From contig JAKBCI010000062.1 of assembly GCA_021807965.1 (NCBI GenBank), forward strand, positions 1 to 8,194: a stretch of DNA of 8,194 nucleotides. The letters run 5' to 3'. Numbering within the stretch: the first letter of the stretch is position 1; every line of letters begins with the position of its first letter. The translations under genes and the position numbers were made by a program. Shown in pieces: positions 7,320 through 8,194 of the stretch. The notes beneath the pieces were generated by a model. The model saw only the letters and a list, made by a program, of their open reading frames with translations. It did not search any database and had not been told where the DNA came from. The stretch comes from Actinomycetes bacterium. Its GTDB lineage: Bacteria > Actinomycetota > Acidimicrobiia > Acidimicrobiales > RAAP-2.

Positions 7320-7650
7320 CGGTGAAGGCGTCCAGATCGTTCGCCCCCTCGGCGTGCGCTTGCGCCGCCTCACGATCGAGCCGCTCGCGCTCCCGCTCTT
7401 CCGGCGTTGGCCGGTGGAACTCGAGTTTGTCCTCGTAGAGCTCCTCGAGCGCCAACGAGAGCGATTTGTTCGACAGTGACGTGACCTGAGGCGGGATCAC
7501 CGACCCGCGTCCGGCCCCCAAACCGTTGTAGTAGTCGTTGATCTCACGCGCTCGAATGGCCGAAACCGCAACCAAGGTGAATTTGGAGTCGCCGACCTTG
7601 GCGAGCAGCGCCTCAATGGGTGGGTCGACGAGCGATGGGCGATCGGCCAT
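7300..7650 (-). CDS. rpoZ: DNA-directed RNA polymerase subunit omega
   Basis: A 116-residue small subunit of RNA polymerase that helps fold and hold the beta-prime subunit. The conserved omega fold covers about 8-80: VDPPIEALL at 8-16, KFTLVAVSAIRAREINDYY at 23-41 and KSLSLALEELYEDKLEF at 62-78. A charged, arginine/glutamate-rich tail follows (81-116, including EERERERLDRE), predicted helical and longer than in E. coli omega (about 91 residues). The frame extends six codons upstream to a GTG at 7668, but the AAGGA ribosome site lies inside that extension, so the ATG at 7650 is preferred. It follows the gmk stop by 14 bases. The gmk-rpoZ pairing is widespread in bacteria. Confidence 0.95.
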   Translation of the reverse strand: MADRPSLVDPPIEALLAKVGDSKFTLVAVSAIRAREINDYYNGLGAGRGSVIPPQVTSLSNKSLSLALEELYEDKLEFHRPTPEERERERLDREAAQAHAEGANDLDAFTDALRDA

Positions 7651-7658
7651 GAATTCAG

Positions 7659-7663
7659 TCCTT
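7659..7663 (-). promoter_or_regulatory. Shine-Dalgarno of rpoZ
   Basis: Minus-strand AAGGA within an AAAAGGA run ends eight bases before the ATG at 7650. It decides the rpoZ start in favour of MADRPSL over the in-frame GTG at 7668, which would place this site inside the coding region. Confidence 0.7.
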
Positions 7664-7664
7664 T

Positions 7665-8194
7665 TCACGCGAGGGAACGGCGCTCCCGTCGAAGCTTCTC
7701 CAGTATAGAGAGAATTTCGGCCGTCGCCCGCTCTACGTCATCGTTCACGATGACGTAGGACGCCACTTCGTGACCTGCGCGCAGTTCGTCGGGCGTGCTC
7801 GCCAAGCGGCGATCCACGTGCTCGTCGGTGTCACCACGCTCGCGCAGGCGATTCTCCAGGTGGTCCATCGATGGCGGGATGATCAGAAAGATACCCGCGT
7901 CCTCAAACTGTCGGCGAACCTGTTCGGCGCCCTGAACCTCGATTTCGAGAAGTACATCAGCGCCGCGAAGGTCGTGCGGCTTCGGCGTTCCGTAGAGATT
8001 GCCCTGGAACTGCGCCCATTCGAGGAACTCGTCGGCGTCAATGGCCCGTTCGAAGGTTTCGCGATCGACGAACACGTACTCGTTACCGGTCTCGGTCGGC
8101 CGCTGCGGCCGCGTGGTCCAACTGCGACTCAGCCACAGTCGCGAATCAACTTGGGTCAAGCGCCGAGCCAGCGTTCCCTTGCCAACGCCGCCCG
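7665..8194 (-). CDS. gmk: Guanylate kinase, N-terminus cut by window edge
   Basis: Phosphorylates GMP to GDP with ATP in the cytosol. The frame is open to the right edge; 175 residues are visible, beginning inside the Walker A P-loop as GGVGKGTL, so only roughly the first ten to thirty residues are missing. Numbering from the first complete codon: P-loop 1-7; the GMP-binding SWTTRPQRP at 24-32; Tyr39; FLEWAQFQGNLYGT at 56-69; LLEIEVQGA at 81-89; and VIVNDD near the C-terminus. A TTG at 8159 begins a shorter open frame, but that would remove the P-loop and is not the true start. The lid/linker after YGTP is about four residues shorter than in E. coli, and Glu85 stands where the family usually has Asp in (L/F)(D/E)IDxQG. 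The gene ends 14 bases before rpoZ. Confidence 0.97.
   Translation of the reverse strand, partial: GGVGKGTLARRLTQVDSRLWLSRSWTTRPQRPTETGNEYVFVDRETFERAIDADEFLEWAQFQGNLYGTPKPHDLRGADVLLEIEVQGAEQVRRQFEDAGIFLIIPPSMDHLENRLRERGDTDEHVDRRLASTPDELRAGHEVASYVIVNDDVERATAEILSILEKLRRERRSLA

Larger units (their letters stand above)
1..8194 (-). other. Tightly packed housekeeping gene cluster, probable operon
   Basis: Ten co-directional genes with these junctions along the minus strand: gmk/rpoZ 14-base gap, rpoZ/coaBC 20-base overlap, coaBC/metK ATGA overlap, metK/priA 1-base overlap, priA/def 14-base gap, def/fmt exact abutment, fmt/rpe 22-base gap, rpe/ribD ATGA overlap, ribD/ribB(A) 1-base overlap. No hairpin-plus-T-run terminator fits in any gap. 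Co-transcription is inferred from spacing; internal promoters inside coding sequence cannot be excluded. The cluster is cut at both ends. Confidence 0.75.

Noticed and set aside
7651..7668. A longer rpoZ start at the GTG at 7668
   Set aside because: The AAGGA ribosome site would fall inside the coding region, and the ATG at 7650 gives the usual omega N-terminus.

Overview
The window reads as core chromosome from a high-GC bacterium, most likely an actinobacterium. All genes lie on the minus strand and are packed end to end. Reading along that strand (right to left) the order is gmk (partial), rpoZ, coaBC, metK, priA, def, fmt, rpe, ribD, then the first 26 codons of ribB/ribBA. The run gmk-rpoZ-coaBC-metK-priA-fmt-rpe-ribD is the order known from actinobacteria such as Mycobacterium. 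The degenerate PriA and the PAMHTEMW form of the CoaC motif also fit that phylum. The rpoZ/gmk/ribD sequence style and the def insertion suggest a deep-branching class such as Acidimicrobiia, but this is inference from memory and not a proven placement.

Layout by position: 7665-8194 guanylate kinase, missing its N-terminus at the window edge; 7300-7650 RNA polymerase omega; 6081-7319 CoaBC, two steps of CoA synthesis; 4885-6084 S-adenosylmethionine synthetase; 3185-4885 degenerate PriA; 2637-3170 peptide deformylase; 1761-2636 methionyl-tRNA formyltransferase; 1058-1738 ribulose-phosphate 3-epimerase; 78-1061 RibD; 1-78 start of DHBP synthase (RibB or RibBA).

The longest gap between genes is 22 bases. 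Five of the nine junctions are overlaps (1, 4 or 20 bases) and one is an exact abutment, so the set is probably transcribed as one or a few long messages with translational coupling. There is no space for a riboswitch, attenuator or terminator, and no stretch above 300 bases lacks a gene.

The genes serve basic housekeeping: GMP phosphorylation, transcription, CoA and SAM supply, replication restart, the two halves of the N-formylmethionine cycle (Fmt adds the formyl group, Def removes it), pentose phosphates and riboflavin. Rpe, RibD and RibB connect through ribulose 5-phosphate, which Rpe interconverts and RibB consumes. I found no mobile element, tRNA, rRNA, CRISPR array or defence system, and nothing that looks like an undescribed system. 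The points worth a second look are modest: the degenerate PriA with an altered zinc-site pattern, the def insertion with no rsmB between fmt and rpe, and ribD running straight into ribB/ribBA.
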